This document shows, in pieces, positions 28,629-37,496 of a DNA stretch of 64,000 nt (the first letter of the stretch is position 1; each line of letters begins with the position of its first letter). Under the pieces are notes generated by a model. That model worked only from the letters and a program-made list of their open reading frames with translations. It ran no database searches and was not told the origin of the DNA. The position numbers and the translations under genes are program-made. Source of the stretch: Shimazuella soli (GTDB lineage: Bacteria; Bacillota; Bacilli; Thermoactinomycetales; Thermoactinomycetaceae); the NCBI RefSeq assembly GCF_022511585.1, contig NZ_JAKWBN010000001.1, positions 1-64,000 of the forward strand, written 5' to 3'.

Positions 28629-28908
28629 AGACCTAGTAATACCTCCAATAAATGTGATTGCTTTTAGTATTTCCATAAATTTTATAACTAGAGACAGGAA
28701 TATCCACTAGATCACATTAAATTTAGATTAGAAATAATCATTGAAGCGTACTACAAGTATAACTTTAAGAATTGCGAAGCTCTTGATCCACACCCTACCC
28801 TAACTTCTGCCTCCGCTTCAATAGAGTTCTATATTTAAAAGACGGATAGAAACTGAAAAAGTTCACCTTCCATTATCTACATTCTCCGTTCAAAAATAGG
28901 GCCATTTT
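28629..28908. other. Intergenic region upstream of asnB
   Basis: AT-rich DNA that should contain the asnB promoter. No gene, riboswitch or T-box is recognised. Confidence 0.5.
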
Positions 28909-29203
28909 TTATTTTTGAGCTTGATCGGCATTCCTCGAATCTGAATTTTCAAAACCCACATGATATAAATCAATCTCGATTAGTAAATAGTTCTCATTCA
29001 TTTTTTTAGTCCTATAAAAAACATCAAAATCTATCAGATCATAATTGTAACCTTTTCCATTTCTTTTTTGAGAATAAATTATATAATATTTTTTAAAGGT
29101 AGTTAAATTTTGTATGGAAACTATCACCTCAAGTTTTGTATTTCCGTGAAAAAAAGCATCTCTTTTATTTTAATATTTTGAAAGGATTATATTTATCCCC
29201 TTA
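28909..29203 (-). pseudogene. Probable 5'-truncated hypothetical gene
   Basis: A frame open from about 29200 to the stop at 28909 reads coherently, with segments such as RDAFFHGNTKLEVIVSIQN and KKYYIIYSQKRNGKGYNYD. The only possible start is GTG 29127, which has no separate ribosome site. The coherent coding quality upstream of that GTG suggests the original start was lost where the histidine kinase upstream region now begins. No family is recognised. Confidence 0.4.
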
Positions 29204-29223
29204 ACAGGAGGTGAATCGCCAAA

Positions 29224-30816
29224 TTGATGAAACAGAATGTAAAACTTCGGACAAAAATTAATATTTTTGTCGTATTGATTATAATGTTAATCTTAATTCT
29301 CGTTATATCCGTCTTATCTTTTAGCGTTATTCAATTGCGATTTCGAGATGTTGGGAATCGGGCACTTATTCTTTCTAGAACAATTGCAGATTCTCCTCAA
29401 ATACGAGAAGCTTTTCGTAAAAAAAATCCTGCTGCCGTAATACAGCCATTAACCGAAAAAATAAGGCAAGAAACCGGTGCAGAGTTTATTGTTGTAGGGA
29501 ATATGGACTTGATCCGCTATAGTCACCCTAACCCTGCTTTAATCGGAAAAAAGATGGTTGGTGGTGACAATAACTCAGTTTTGCACGGGAAAGAAAGCAT
29601 TACCCAAGCAGTTGGTACACTTGGACTCTCTATACGCGGTAAAGTACCGATTTTCGATGATTACCATCATCAAATTGGTGTCGTCTCAGTCGGTTTTCTG
29701 ATTGAAAATATATGGAATGATATTTTTGCAACGCTTGAGAACATTGGGATGGTTGCAGGGATTGGGCTTCTGCTCGGCTTCATTGGCGCTCATTTGCTTT
29801 CTGGACATATCAAAAAACAAATTTTCAATATGGAACCATATGAAATCGCTTTGTTAGCTCAAAATCAAGTGGCAATTATGGAATCAATCCGAGAAGGGAT
29901 TTTAGCAGTAGATCAGGAAGGGAAAATTACTGCGTGTAACCAAGAGGCAAAACGAATTATGGGGTTAGATCTTTCCGATGAGATTATTGGTCAGCCGATT
30001 CAAGCTATTGTACCAAACTCTAGACTTCCAGAAGTTTTGAAAGAAGGAGTCAGTCAGATGGATCAACCCATCATCATTCAAAATACATTAGTTGTCGCCA
30101 ATCTAATCCCCATTTGGTTGGATGGGAATGTTATCGGAGCTGTCTCCTCCTTCCGTGATAAAATAGAATTGGATCAAATAAACCAACAGCTGCATGATGT
30201 AGGGCATTATTTAGATGATTTACGAAGTCAAAGACATGAATTCATGAACCGCCTCCATGCTATTTCTGGAATGATACAATTAAAAGAATACGACCAAGTT
30301 ACAAAATTTATCAGTCAAGTAAATCAAGAACAACAGCTGCTTATGGAATTTTTCCTAGCACAAGTACATGATCCAGCAGTAGTCGGTATTATCATCGGTA
30401 AAATGCATCGAGCAAAAGAGTTAGGTATTCAATTAACCGTCGATCCAACCTCGCATGTGCTCGATCCTTGCCCGCATAGAGAGGTTGTTATCTCTATTTT
30501 AGGCAATGCAATAGAAAATTCTTTGGAAGCGCTCTCAAAATCGAGGGAGATCCATCAAAATTCAACTATTTGTATCTATATCAATGACCAAGCAGATCAC
30601 CTGGAAATAAAAGTTCACGACACAGGTCCAGGCCTGGACCCAAAAATTGAACAACATATATTTGAAGATGGAATTTCTTCAAAGGGAAAGAACCGTGGTT
30701 TTGGTTTGACCATCGTTCATCGGTTAGTTTCGAACATCGGCGGGGAAATTTCCATTGCATCAACAAGTACTGGAACCGTTTTACAAGCAACATTGCCTAA
30801 GCAAAGAGGTGATTAA
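29224..30816 (+). CDS. Sensor histidine kinase of the DctS/CitA/DcuS type
   Basis: This 530-residue kinase has TM1 (residues about 12-33), an extracytoplasmic sensor domain of the single-Cache/PDC type (residues 35-175), TM2 (about 175-195), a PAS domain (about 215-325), and a kinase core with the phospho-acceptor histidine in RSQRHEFMNRLH and the ATPase motifs NAIENSLEA, DTGPGLD and GFGLTIV. Start TTG 29224 is better spaced from AGGAGGTG than ATG 29227. The class usually senses C4-dicarboxylates, citrate or malate. Confidence 0.88.
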   Translation: MMKQNVKLRTKINIFVVLIIMLILILVISVLSFSVIQLRFRDVGNRALILSRTIADSPQIREAFRKKNPAAVIQPLTEKIRQETGAEFIVVGNMDLIRYSHPNPALIGKKMVGGDNNSVLHGKESITQAVGTLGLSIRGKVPIFDDYHHQIGVVSVGFLIENIWNDIFATLENIGMVAGIGLLLGFIGAHLLSGHIKKQIFNMEPYEIALLAQNQVAIMESIREGILAVDQEGKITACNQEAKRIMGLDLSDEIIGQPIQAIVPNSRLPEVLKEGVSQMDQPIIIQNTLVVANLIPIWLDGNVIGAVSSFRDKIELDQINQQLHDVGHYLDDLRSQRHEFMNRLHAISGMIQLKEYDQVTKFISQVNQEQQLLMEFFLAQVHDPAVVGIIIGKMHRAKELGIQLTVDPTSHVLDPCPHREVVISILGNAIENSLEALSKSREIHQNSTICIYINDQADHLEIKVHDTGPGLDPKIEQHIFEDGISSKGKNRGFGLTIVHRLVSNIGGEISIASTSTGTVLQATLPKQRGD

Positions 30817-30818
30817 CT

Positions 30819-31514
30819 TTGTCGCAAAAAAATATTCAAGTAGTTGTAGTAGATGATGATTTTATGATCGCAAGGTTACATGGTAAGCTAGTCGATTCTA
30901 TCCCTTGTTACCAATTAGCCGGAACAGCAAATAATTATGAAACCGCATTACATTTAGTAAACGAATTACAGCCGGATTTATTATTATTAGATGTATATAT
31001 GCCAGATCGATCAGGAATGGAGTTAGTAAGAACCATTCGAGCTAAAACTTTGCCTTGCGATGTCATCTTAATCACGGCTGCAAAAGAATTGGAAGTTATC
31101 GAAGAAGGATTTCGCTTTGGAGTTTTTGATTATTTAATCAAGCCATTTGATCTGGATCGTTTACAGAAGACGTTAAAAAAATATTTTCAGTACAAAATGT
31201 CACTAGCAAAATCAAATACACTTTCCATCGATCAGACTGTTGTCGATGATTTAAAACAGTTGCGCTCTGTCAACCAATCGGTCAACCAACTTCAGCAAAA
31301 AGGAATCGATTTGCGTACGCTAGAACGTGTTCGAAACTGTTTACTGCAGGCAAATCGTTTTTTAAGTGCAGAAGAAGTAGCTAGTATGTCAGGTGTCAGC
31401 CGCTCAACAGCTAGAAATTACCTTGTCCATTTAGTTGAATCACAGCGAGCAGAAGAACAATTATTATATGGAACAGTAGGACGTCCCCAACGATTGTATC
31501 GCTGCAAAGATTAA
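30819..31514 (+). CDS. Response regulator of the DctR/CitB type
   Basis: This 231-residue regulator has a receiver domain (phospho-acceptor D58 in DLLLLDVYMP, acidic pocket VDDD, switch lysine in YLIKPFD) and a C-terminal helix-turn-helix output domain (AEEVASMSGVSRSTARNYLVHL). TTG start two bases after the kinase stop. It forms a two-component pair with the upstream kinase. It is convergent with a NitT/TauT-type transporter, which it may or may not control. Confidence 0.9.
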   Translation: MSQKNIQVVVVDDDFMIARLHGKLVDSIPCYQLAGTANNYETALHLVNELQPDLLLLDVYMPDRSGMELVRTIRAKTLPCDVILITAAKELEVIEEGFRFGVFDYLIKPFDLDRLQKTLKKYFQYKMSLAKSNTLSIDQTVVDDLKQLRSVNQSVNQLQQKGIDLRTLERVRNCLLQANRFLSAEEVASMSGVSRSTARNYLVHLVESQRAEEQLLYGTVGRPQRLYRCKD

Positions 31515-31519
31515 TGAAT

Positions 31520-31550
31520 AAGCTGCCCATTCTCAAAGGGCAGCTTGTTT
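31520..31550. terminator. Bidirectional terminator
   Basis: Perfect stem aagctgccc/gggcagctt between the convergent response-regulator and ABC binding-protein genes. Confidence 0.85.
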
Positions 31551-31553
31551 GGG

Positions 31554-32594
31554 TTATTTATTGGATTTACTTGCTTGATCCACAAATTTTGTCGTATAGG
31601 TATCTTCTAACTTGATATTTGCTTGCTTCAATTTTGGTTTAAATGTAGACAATACATCATATACTTTTGTTGGACCGTCAGCAGGCATTTTCCCATCAGC
31701 AGTAAACATCGATATACTATGCTTCAATGCTTTAATATATAAGTCTTTGTCACCAGCATAGTACTCACTAGGCATTTTGCTAGCAATTTCTTCTGGTTTG
31801 TGTGTTTGAATATATTTTAATGTTTTTTGAAATGCATTTACTATTTTTTGAACTACTTCTGGGTGAGATTTCACATAATCTGATTGCATGTATAAACTGG
31901 ATGCCGGATAGTCTCCTCCAAGTGCTTGCTTGGTTCCTTCTTCACCTGACATATCTACAAGTGGAGTAGCGAGATGTTTTGCTTCCAAAAGAGAAACCGT
32001 TGGTTCTGTCGTTACTGCTAAATCAATTCTGCCTTGTTGCATGGAAGCAATCAATGTATTACCTGATCCTACAGGGACAGGGATGTAATCTTTTGATGTA
32101 TATCCACCCTTGGTAACCAGATAGTTAGCCAAAAAATTAGTCGAAGCACCTAAAGAAGTGACACCGATTTTTTTGCCTTTCAAATCTTGAATTCCTTTGA
32201 CTTGACCTAATAGTTTATTGGAGACCATCAACGTTTCACCTGGTGTAGAGGCAAACTGGATCACGGATGTGAGGTTTTTGCCTTTTGCTTGCAGATCGAT
32301 GGTATGATCATAAAATCCAACAACCCCATCTACTTGTCCAGCGATCAATGCTTCCTCAGCAGTTTGCCCTGATCCTTGGTTGATCAGTTGTACATCTACT
32401 CCTTCTTGTTTGAAGTAACCAAGGTTTTCTGTCAGTTTTGCTGGTAAATAGATAATTTTCTCCATTCCGCCAACCATTATTTTTACTTTGGGTGAAGAAG
32501 AATTGCTGCTGGCATTACTACTACAAGCCGTTACTAATAAAGCTATTAATCCAACGATAAATGCCCATCTTAGTTTCCTGTATTTTCCCTTCAT
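31554..32594 (-). CDS. NitT/TauT-type ABC transporter, substrate-binding lipoprotein
   Basis: This 346-residue protein starts with a lipoprotein signal (MKGKYRKL..., lipobox VTAC). The mature part follows the SsuA/TauA/ThiY pattern: YLPAKLTENLGYFKQEGVDV, GVVGFYDHT and a central GVTSLGASTNF. AAAGGAGC precedes the ATG. It is the last gene of a three-gene minus-strand set (ATPase, permease, binding protein). The substrate may be a sulphonate, nitrate-like ion or pyrimidine; the sequence does not decide. Confidence 0.87.
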   Translation of the reverse strand: MKGKYRKLRWAFIVGLIALLVTACSSNASSNSSSPKVKIMVGGMEKIIYLPAKLTENLGYFKQEGVDVQLINQGSGQTAEEALIAGQVDGVVGFYDHTIDLQAKGKNLTSVIQFASTPGETLMVSNKLLGQVKGIQDLKGKKIGVTSLGASTNFLANYLVTKGGYTSKDYIPVPVGSGNTLIASMQQGRIDLAVTTEPTVSLLEAKHLATPLVDMSGEEGTKQALGGDYPASSLYMQSDYVKSHPEVVQKIVNAFQKTLKYIQTHKPEEIASKMPSEYYAGDKDLYIKALKHSISMFTADGKMPADGPTKVYDVLSTFKPKLKQANIKLEDTYTTKFVDQASKSNK

Positions 32595-32643
32595 CTTTAC
32601 TTAGCTCCTTTGTGCTATATTTTGAATATTTTTATTTAGAAAC

Positions 32644-33501
32644 TTAGTCTTGACGCACATTTCGCCATGCGATAAATCGTTTTTCTAATCGTCCAACAGC
32701 CCAGTCTGCAATTAATGCTGTGATAGATAATAAAACCATCGCTGCAAATACTCCAGTTGTATCGAAAGCTCCTTGTGCTTGCGAAATAAGAAAGCCTAGT
32801 CCTTTTGTCGCACCGATAAATTCTCCTACCACTGCACCTACTAATGCAAATCCAAAACTGGAATGCAAACTCGAAAGTATCCAAGTAAGTGCGGATGGAA
32901 TAATGACATGAACAGCCAACTGCCTTTTGTTTGCACCTAGCAGACGTGCATTATTAACTAGATTACGATCCACTTCTCTCACGCCTTGAAAAGCGTTGAA
33001 AAATACTACAAAAAAGGTAAGCGTCACTCCGAGGGCCACTTTTGAAGACATCCCCAAACCAAGCCAAAGAATAAAGATAGGAGCTAATACAACACGAGGC
33101 AGAGCATTTAACATTTGTATATATGGTCCAAAAATGACAGATAACACTTCACTCATACCTAGTGCGTAACCAGCAATGATACCCAAAATAACACCAATCA
33201 CAAAGGAAAGAATCGTTTCTTCAAAGGTTACGATAAAATGTGTATATAGAGGGCCCTGGCTGGTTCCATTTTGAAACCAATCTATTATTTGTAAAAAAAT
33301 TGCTTTGGGACTGGAGAAAAAGAAAGGATCAATCAGTTTGTAATTAGCAAGCAGCTGCCAGGCACCCATGATGACAATAAATACACCAATTTGTAGTCCA
33401 AGATTACGCAAACGACGCTTAAGAGCCTTTGTACGCATTTCTTTCAAACGAGAAACCGGCTCAGAGGAGAGCGAATTATTAAGACTGATTGGATTGCTCA
33501 T
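32644..33501 (-). CDS. NitT/TauT-type ABC transporter, permease
   Basis: This 285-residue permease has about six hydrophobic segments and the ABC coupling loop VNNARLLGANKRQLAVHVIIPSA (EAA-like, with G and P spaced as usual). Its N-terminus is basic and cytoplasmic. It overlaps the 3' end of the ATPase gene by 23 bases, so translation is coupled. Confidence 0.88.
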   Translation of the reverse strand: MSNPISLNNSLSSEPVSRLKEMRTKALKRRLRNLGLQIGVFIVIMGAWQLLANYKLIDPFFFSSPKAIFLQIIDWFQNGTSQGPLYTHFIVTFEETILSFVIGVILGIIAGYALGMSEVLSVIFGPYIQMLNALPRVVLAPIFILWLGLGMSSKVALGVTLTFFVVFFNAFQGVREVDRNLVNNARLLGANKRQLAVHVIIPSALTWILSSLHSSFGFALVGAVVGEFIGATKGLGFLISQAQGAFDTTGVFAAMVLLSITALIADWAVGRLEKRFIAWRNVRQD

Positions 33502-34327
33502 AGCTAATCATCACCTCATCTCGTAAATCATTCCAAATTTGTTCATGTAATCTCATAAAATCAGCGTCAAACCGAATTTCTGATACATTTCTCGGACGAG
33601 GAAGGTCAATTTGATAGTCACCTTTTATCGTCGCGGCAGGACCTGCCGTTAGTACAACGACACGATCACTAAGTGCGATAGCCTCTTCTAGATCATGGGT
33701 AATAAAGATAACCGATGCAGATGTCTCTTCCCAAATGGTGAGAAGTTCACTCTCCATTAAAGAGCGTGTGTGGACATCAAGTGCTGAAAAAGATTCATCC
33801 ATCAGCAATATTTGTGGTTGAATGATCAAGCATTGTGCTAGCGCAACACGTTTGCGCATTCCACCCGATAATTGATGAGGATAATGTTTTTCGAATCCTT
33901 TTAAGCCAACACGCTCGATCCATATTTTTGCTTCTTTATATGCTTCTGCCTTTTCGACTCCTCGTAAAGTAAGTCCTAAAGAAACATTATCGATCACTGT
34001 TTTCCAAGGAAAAGCATTTTCTGTTTGAAATACACACGCAGCATGCTGATTCATACCTTGAAGCGTTTCTCCTTGGATTTTTATGGTTCCGTTTGTCGGT
34101 TGATCAAATCCAGCTACTAGACTGAGCGTAGTAGATTTTCCACATCCCGTAGGCCCGACGATAGAACAAAATTCTCCTTTGCCAATTTGCAAATCAATAT
34201 TGCGCAAAACAGTATGAACTTCACCTGATGGTTTGACAAACTCTTTACTGACTCCTGATAACTCGATCATGACAGGATCATTTTGTTTTGGTTTATTTGC
34301 AAGGCTTATATTTGTTGTGGAGTTCAA
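33479..34327 (-). CDS. NitT/TauT-type ABC transporter, ATP-binding protein
   Basis: This 282-residue ATPase has Walker A GPTGCGKSTT, Q-loop VFQTE, signature LSGGMRKRVALAQ, Walker B ILLMDESFSALD and switch FITHDLEEA, which together are typical of the SsuB/TauB class. First gene of its operon. A perfect cre-like site lies 27-40 bases before its start, so carbon catabolite control is likely. Confidence 0.9.
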   Translation of the reverse strand: MNSTTNISLANKPKQNDPVMIELSGVSKEFVKPSGEVHTVLRNIDLQIGKGEFCSIVGPTGCGKSTTLSLVAGFDQPTNGTIKIQGETLQGMNQHAACVFQTENAFPWKTVIDNVSLGLTLRGVEKAEAYKEAKIWIERVGLKGFEKHYPHQLSGGMRKRVALAQCLIIQPQILLMDESFSALDVHTRSLMESELLTIWEETSASVIFITHDLEEAIALSDRVVVLTAGPAATIKGDYQIDLPRPRNVSEIRFDADFMRLHEQIWNDLRDEVMISYEQSNQS

Positions 34328-34353
34328 TTTCCTGCTCCTTTCTCAATCTCCTA

Positions 34354-34367
34354 TGGTAGCGCTTACA
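34354..34367 (-). promoter_or_regulatory. CcpA-type cre site upstream of the ABC operon
   Basis: Read on the minus strand, TGTAAGCGCTACCA matches the cre consensus TGWAARCGYTWNCW at every position. It lies in the promoter or leader region of the NitT/TauT-type operon, where CcpA binding would normally repress in the presence of a preferred sugar. Confidence 0.7.
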
Positions 34368-34653
34368 TGAAGTTTATAAAAGGTTGAAGCTTTTGCATAC
34401 ATTTCGTTAATTAATTACAAATAAACAATAAATGTGATTTTGACGATTTTGTTAATGCGAAAAGTAGAAAGTGATCTTTTGTATATTACGAGATGTTATT
34501 GTATTGGTTATCCTGTTTAAAAATAAAAGAATTCTATATATGAATGTTATATATATTCTGTAAAATCTCACAGACGGAAAATATTCAAATATGGTAGGAT
34601 AGGGTTGGATAAAGGTTTCTCATCTCAATTTTTAGGAAAAGGCTGGCGATACT
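34368..34653. other. AT-rich intergenic region
   Basis: Very AT-rich DNA between divergent genes. It should hold both promoters; no gene or structured RNA is recognised. Confidence 0.4.
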
Positions 34654-35196
34654 GTGAAAAAATTAGCAAAAACGTTGCTTGCTACTACCCTTTTAGCTGG
34701 AGCAATTATACCAATCACTGCATCTATTCCAAATGCGCATGCTGCTTCTAAACATTCTAATGCTAAAGTATCCATACAGAAACAACATAAACAAACGCTT
34801 GACCAAGCACGCAAATTGGCCGCCCAAGGGAAAGTGATCAACAGTGAGCATTTTGGCCTAGGTTCCAAGAAAAAAGATATTGTGCGAAAATGGGGCAAAC
34901 CCGACGCTACTGATAATATGGGAGTTGGACAAGAACAAATCGACTATAAAAAACGCGGCGTTAGTTTCTTCCTTTACAAAGGTACGGTAACAAGTGTAAC
35001 AACAGAGGATAAACGTATTCTTGCCCTCACGCATGATGAAGTTTTGAAAGCATGGGGTAAACCATATAAACACGATCAAGGTGCCGGGCAAGTTTATGAA
35101 ACGTATAAAGCAGGCAAACATGATATTGATATTCACTGGACCAATGTAACAGAGAAGAAAGAAGGATTGGAATTAGTAGATTTTACTGTGTCTTAA
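34654..35196 (+). CDS. Secreted YjgB-like protein (DUF4309 type)
   Basis: This 180-residue protein has a clear Sec signal peptide (MKKLAKTLLATTLLAGAII..., cleavage near AHA-ASK). The mature domain resembles YjgB/DUF4309, with repeated pattern GLGSKKKDIVRKWGKPD and LTHDEVLKAWGKPYKHD, that is two beta-alpha repeats with W-G-K-P. GTG start. The role is unknown; B. subtilis YjgB is a matrix-region stress-linked secreted protein. Confidence 0.75.
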   Translation: MKKLAKTLLATTLLAGAIIPITASIPNAHAASKHSNAKVSIQKQHKQTLDQARKLAAQGKVINSEHFGLGSKKKDIVRKWGKPDATDNMGVGQEQIDYKKRGVSFFLYKGTVTSVTTEDKRILALTHDEVLKAWGKPYKHDQGAGQVYETYKAGKHDIDIHWTNVTEKKEGLELVDFTVS

Positions 35197-35236
35197 AAAA
35201 GTAAAACAAACAAATTGGATTTAATTTATAAAAAGT

Positions 35237-35271
35237 CGTATCTAAAAAGCTACTTAGATACGGTTTTTTTT
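35237..35271 (+). terminator. Terminator of the YjgB-like gene
   Basis: Stem cgtatctaa/ttagatacg with a run of nine Ts. Confidence 0.9.
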
Positions 35272-35442
35272 GTACTTCTTATATTGGAAGAAAGGAATGA
35301 TATAGGAAATGACTTGACCTCACCTTATTATTTTCCACGAGAGCTAAGTAGGATATATTAGAAACAGTGTTTTTAGTGTACATGATTGTGGAGAAAAAGA
35401 CCTTGTGCTGTATGGAGGTTGAAAATAAAGGTGGTAGTTTTA

Positions 35443-37284
35443 TTGAAAAGCAATTTATATGCATCTATTTTGGATTTAGCAAAAGGAAAAGAAAAGTCTC
35501 GTGTAAAAGTGGCAAAAAATCTCTTGTCTGCCCCTGTTGAAGAAAGAGAAGAGGCGATCATGCATGGACTACATGCAAAGGATTTCAAGGTTCGTCGAAC
35601 AATTTTTGCTTTAATTGGTGAAATGCGGGATGAGAAGTTTGCGGATCAAATCTTTAAAGGATTAAAAGACAAACATTCTGATGTGGTACAGATGGCTGTT
35701 TGGGCTATGGGTAAGCTTAGATGGAAAAAAGGTGTTCCTGCTTTATCTGAGTTGGTGAACAAAGGGTTCGGATTTAAGGTTACCAAGACAATTGTTTGGG
35801 CAATTGGTGAAATCGGAGACCCATCCGCTGTAGCTGACTTGAATAACCTGTTGCTAGGAGCGAGTGCGAGGTTAACAGAAGGAATACTGATTAGTGGCAT
35901 GAAGTTAGGTCACTCTGCTTTTATCAAGCTCATTCAATCGTTGGACTGTAAACAAGAAACTGTTCAGGCTGCACTAAAAGATGCTTCAAGTTCCAGTGGG
36001 AATATAAGAGGTGCTTTTATTCGAGCGATCGTTAGAACGAAAGATAACCAAGTGTTATCTTCCTTACTTGCTGCATTACCTTATGTTACTTTTTATGATG
36101 CCGATTATAAAAGATTAGTAGATGACTCTCGTGAAAATGTTCGATTAGCGGCTTGCCGCTCGATCGCAAACTCATTGCTACCTAAAAATATCAAGTTATC
36201 TTATCTTATCAAATTGCTTCGTGATTCTAGTAATGTAGTGGTTAAAACTTCTTTAGAACATCTTTCTTCCTATATAAATGAGGAGAGAGTCAAGAATAGC
36301 ATAGAGTCATTAAAATTAAATCATCCCTCTCCCAAAATAAGAAATCTCGCAGAAACAGTGATAGAAAGTGAAACCGTATTACAGCAGATTCAAGCATCAG
36401 TTCCAAAATGGGGCCGCTATATTTTGGAGACTTTACCGGGATTAGAGTCTTTTGTAGCAGAAGAGGCAGCTTTGCAAGGGATTACCCTCCATAAAGGTGC
36501 AGGTGGTGATGGTTGGATTGAAGTGGTACAAGACGAACGGGACATAGAAAAATTACGATCACTACATACTATCATGCAGGTTCATGGTATCCTAGCTTAT
36601 TTCAATGAGAAAGACAAGGATACTATCATCTTCAACCCGTATGTTCAAGAATACAACATAGGACAGCTAACCAATCGTTTTCAGGAAATAAAAATACAAT
36701 CAACTATATTTCAAACAGTACCTGTTATAACAGAAAAAGAAATGATAAGACCTGCGAGAAGATTACGCTCAACCTCTCTTGATTGGCGGGTTGCCAGAGC
36801 AATGGTTTTATGCTCAAAACCTTCTTCTCACGATGTATTTGTTGATCCGACTTGTGGTTCTGGAACCTTACTGTTAGATCGTGCGGCATATGGATCTTAT
36901 CGGTCACTAAAAGGTGGGGATCTGAATGTGGAGGCAGTTCAAACGGCGGCCGATAACCTAAGGGAATGGGAAAATGTTGATTTGCAAATTTGGGATGCTG
37001 CATCATTGCCATTAGCTGATAGCAGTGTGTCGGTAATGGTATCGAACTTACCTTTCGGTCGACGTGTAGGTGATCATGAGTCAAATGTGGCTCTGTATCC
37101 AATATTTATAAAGGAAGTTAACAGAGTACTTAATTCGGGTGGAAGGGCAGTCCTATTAACGCAAGAAGTAAAACTATTACATCATGCAATAACGCCTTAT
37201 AAGAACCAATTTACGCTGGAATTAGATCAACCTGTAGAAATGGGTGGGCTAACGCCGCATATCATTGTGTTAAAAAAGGATTAG
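35443..37284 (+). CDS. HEAT-repeat / THUMP-like / RNA methyltransferase fusion protein
   Basis: The protein has about 613 residues. The N-terminal half (about 1-320) consists of HEAT-like helical repeats (AVWAMGKLRWKKGVPALSEL, IVWAIGEIGDPSAVADL). A THUMP-like segment follows (YILETLPGLESFVAEEA onward), then a class I methyltransferase with SAM motif DPTCGSGTLLLDRA and the catalytic-type loop SNLPFGRR, as in Trm14/TrmN/THUMPD3 guanine-N2 methyltransferases. I chose TTG 35443, eight bases after AAAGGTGG. THUMP methyltransferases modify tRNA or rRNA; joining HEAT repeats is unusual and may provide a docking surface. Confidence 0.8.
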   Translation: MKSNLYASILDLAKGKEKSRVKVAKNLLSAPVEEREEAIMHGLHAKDFKVRRTIFALIGEMRDEKFADQIFKGLKDKHSDVVQMAVWAMGKLRWKKGVPALSELVNKGFGFKVTKTIVWAIGEIGDPSAVADLNNLLLGASARLTEGILISGMKLGHSAFIKLIQSLDCKQETVQAALKDASSSSGNIRGAFIRAIVRTKDNQVLSSLLAALPYVTFYDADYKRLVDDSRENVRLAACRSIANSLLPKNIKLSYLIKLLRDSSNVVVKTSLEHLSSYINEERVKNSIESLKLNHPSPKIRNLAETVIESETVLQQIQASVPKWGRYILETLPGLESFVAEEAALQGITLHKGAGGDGWIEVVQDERDIEKLRSLHTIMQVHGILAYFNEKDKDTIIFNPYVQEYNIGQLTNRFQEIKIQSTIFQTVPVITEKEMIRPARRLRSTSLDWRVARAMVLCSKPSSHDVFVDPTCGSGTLLLDRAAYGSYRSLKGGDLNVEAVQTAADNLREWENVDLQIWDAASLPLADSSVSVMVSNLPFGRRVGDHESNVALYPIFIKEVNRVLNSGGRAVLLTQEVKLLHHAITPYKNQFTLELDQPVEMGGLTPHIIVLKKD

Positions 37285-37383
37285 AGTTTGGGCAGTATCT
37301 TTCAAACAGATTGAGAAAAAATGGATTATTAGCAGATGACGGAATTGTAGTGATGATACACCCACCCACAAATGTATATCTCC

Positions 37384-37416
37384 AATGCGACAGAAGAACC
37401 GTCCCTAATGTCGCAG
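37384..37416. repeat. REP-like palindrome 3
   Basis: Imperfect palindrome gcgacag...taatgtcgc around the shared core gacagaagaaccgtccc. It directly precedes the promoter of the G+C-rich foreign ORF B. Confidence 0.75.
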
Positions 37417-37420
37417 ATGT

Positions 37421-37449
37421 TTGTATTTTCTCTTTGCTTTTCATATAAT
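37421..37449 (+). promoter_or_regulatory. Host-type promoter of foreign ORF B
   Basis: TTGTAT at 37421-37426 and TATAAT at 37444-37449 are exactly 17 bases apart. This AT-rich promoter sits immediately in front of the G+C-rich ORF. Confidence 0.7.
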
Positions 37450-37496
37450 CGGACTAAGAAGTGAAAGTGTTGGTTGATCTCTCCGAGGAGAATGAC

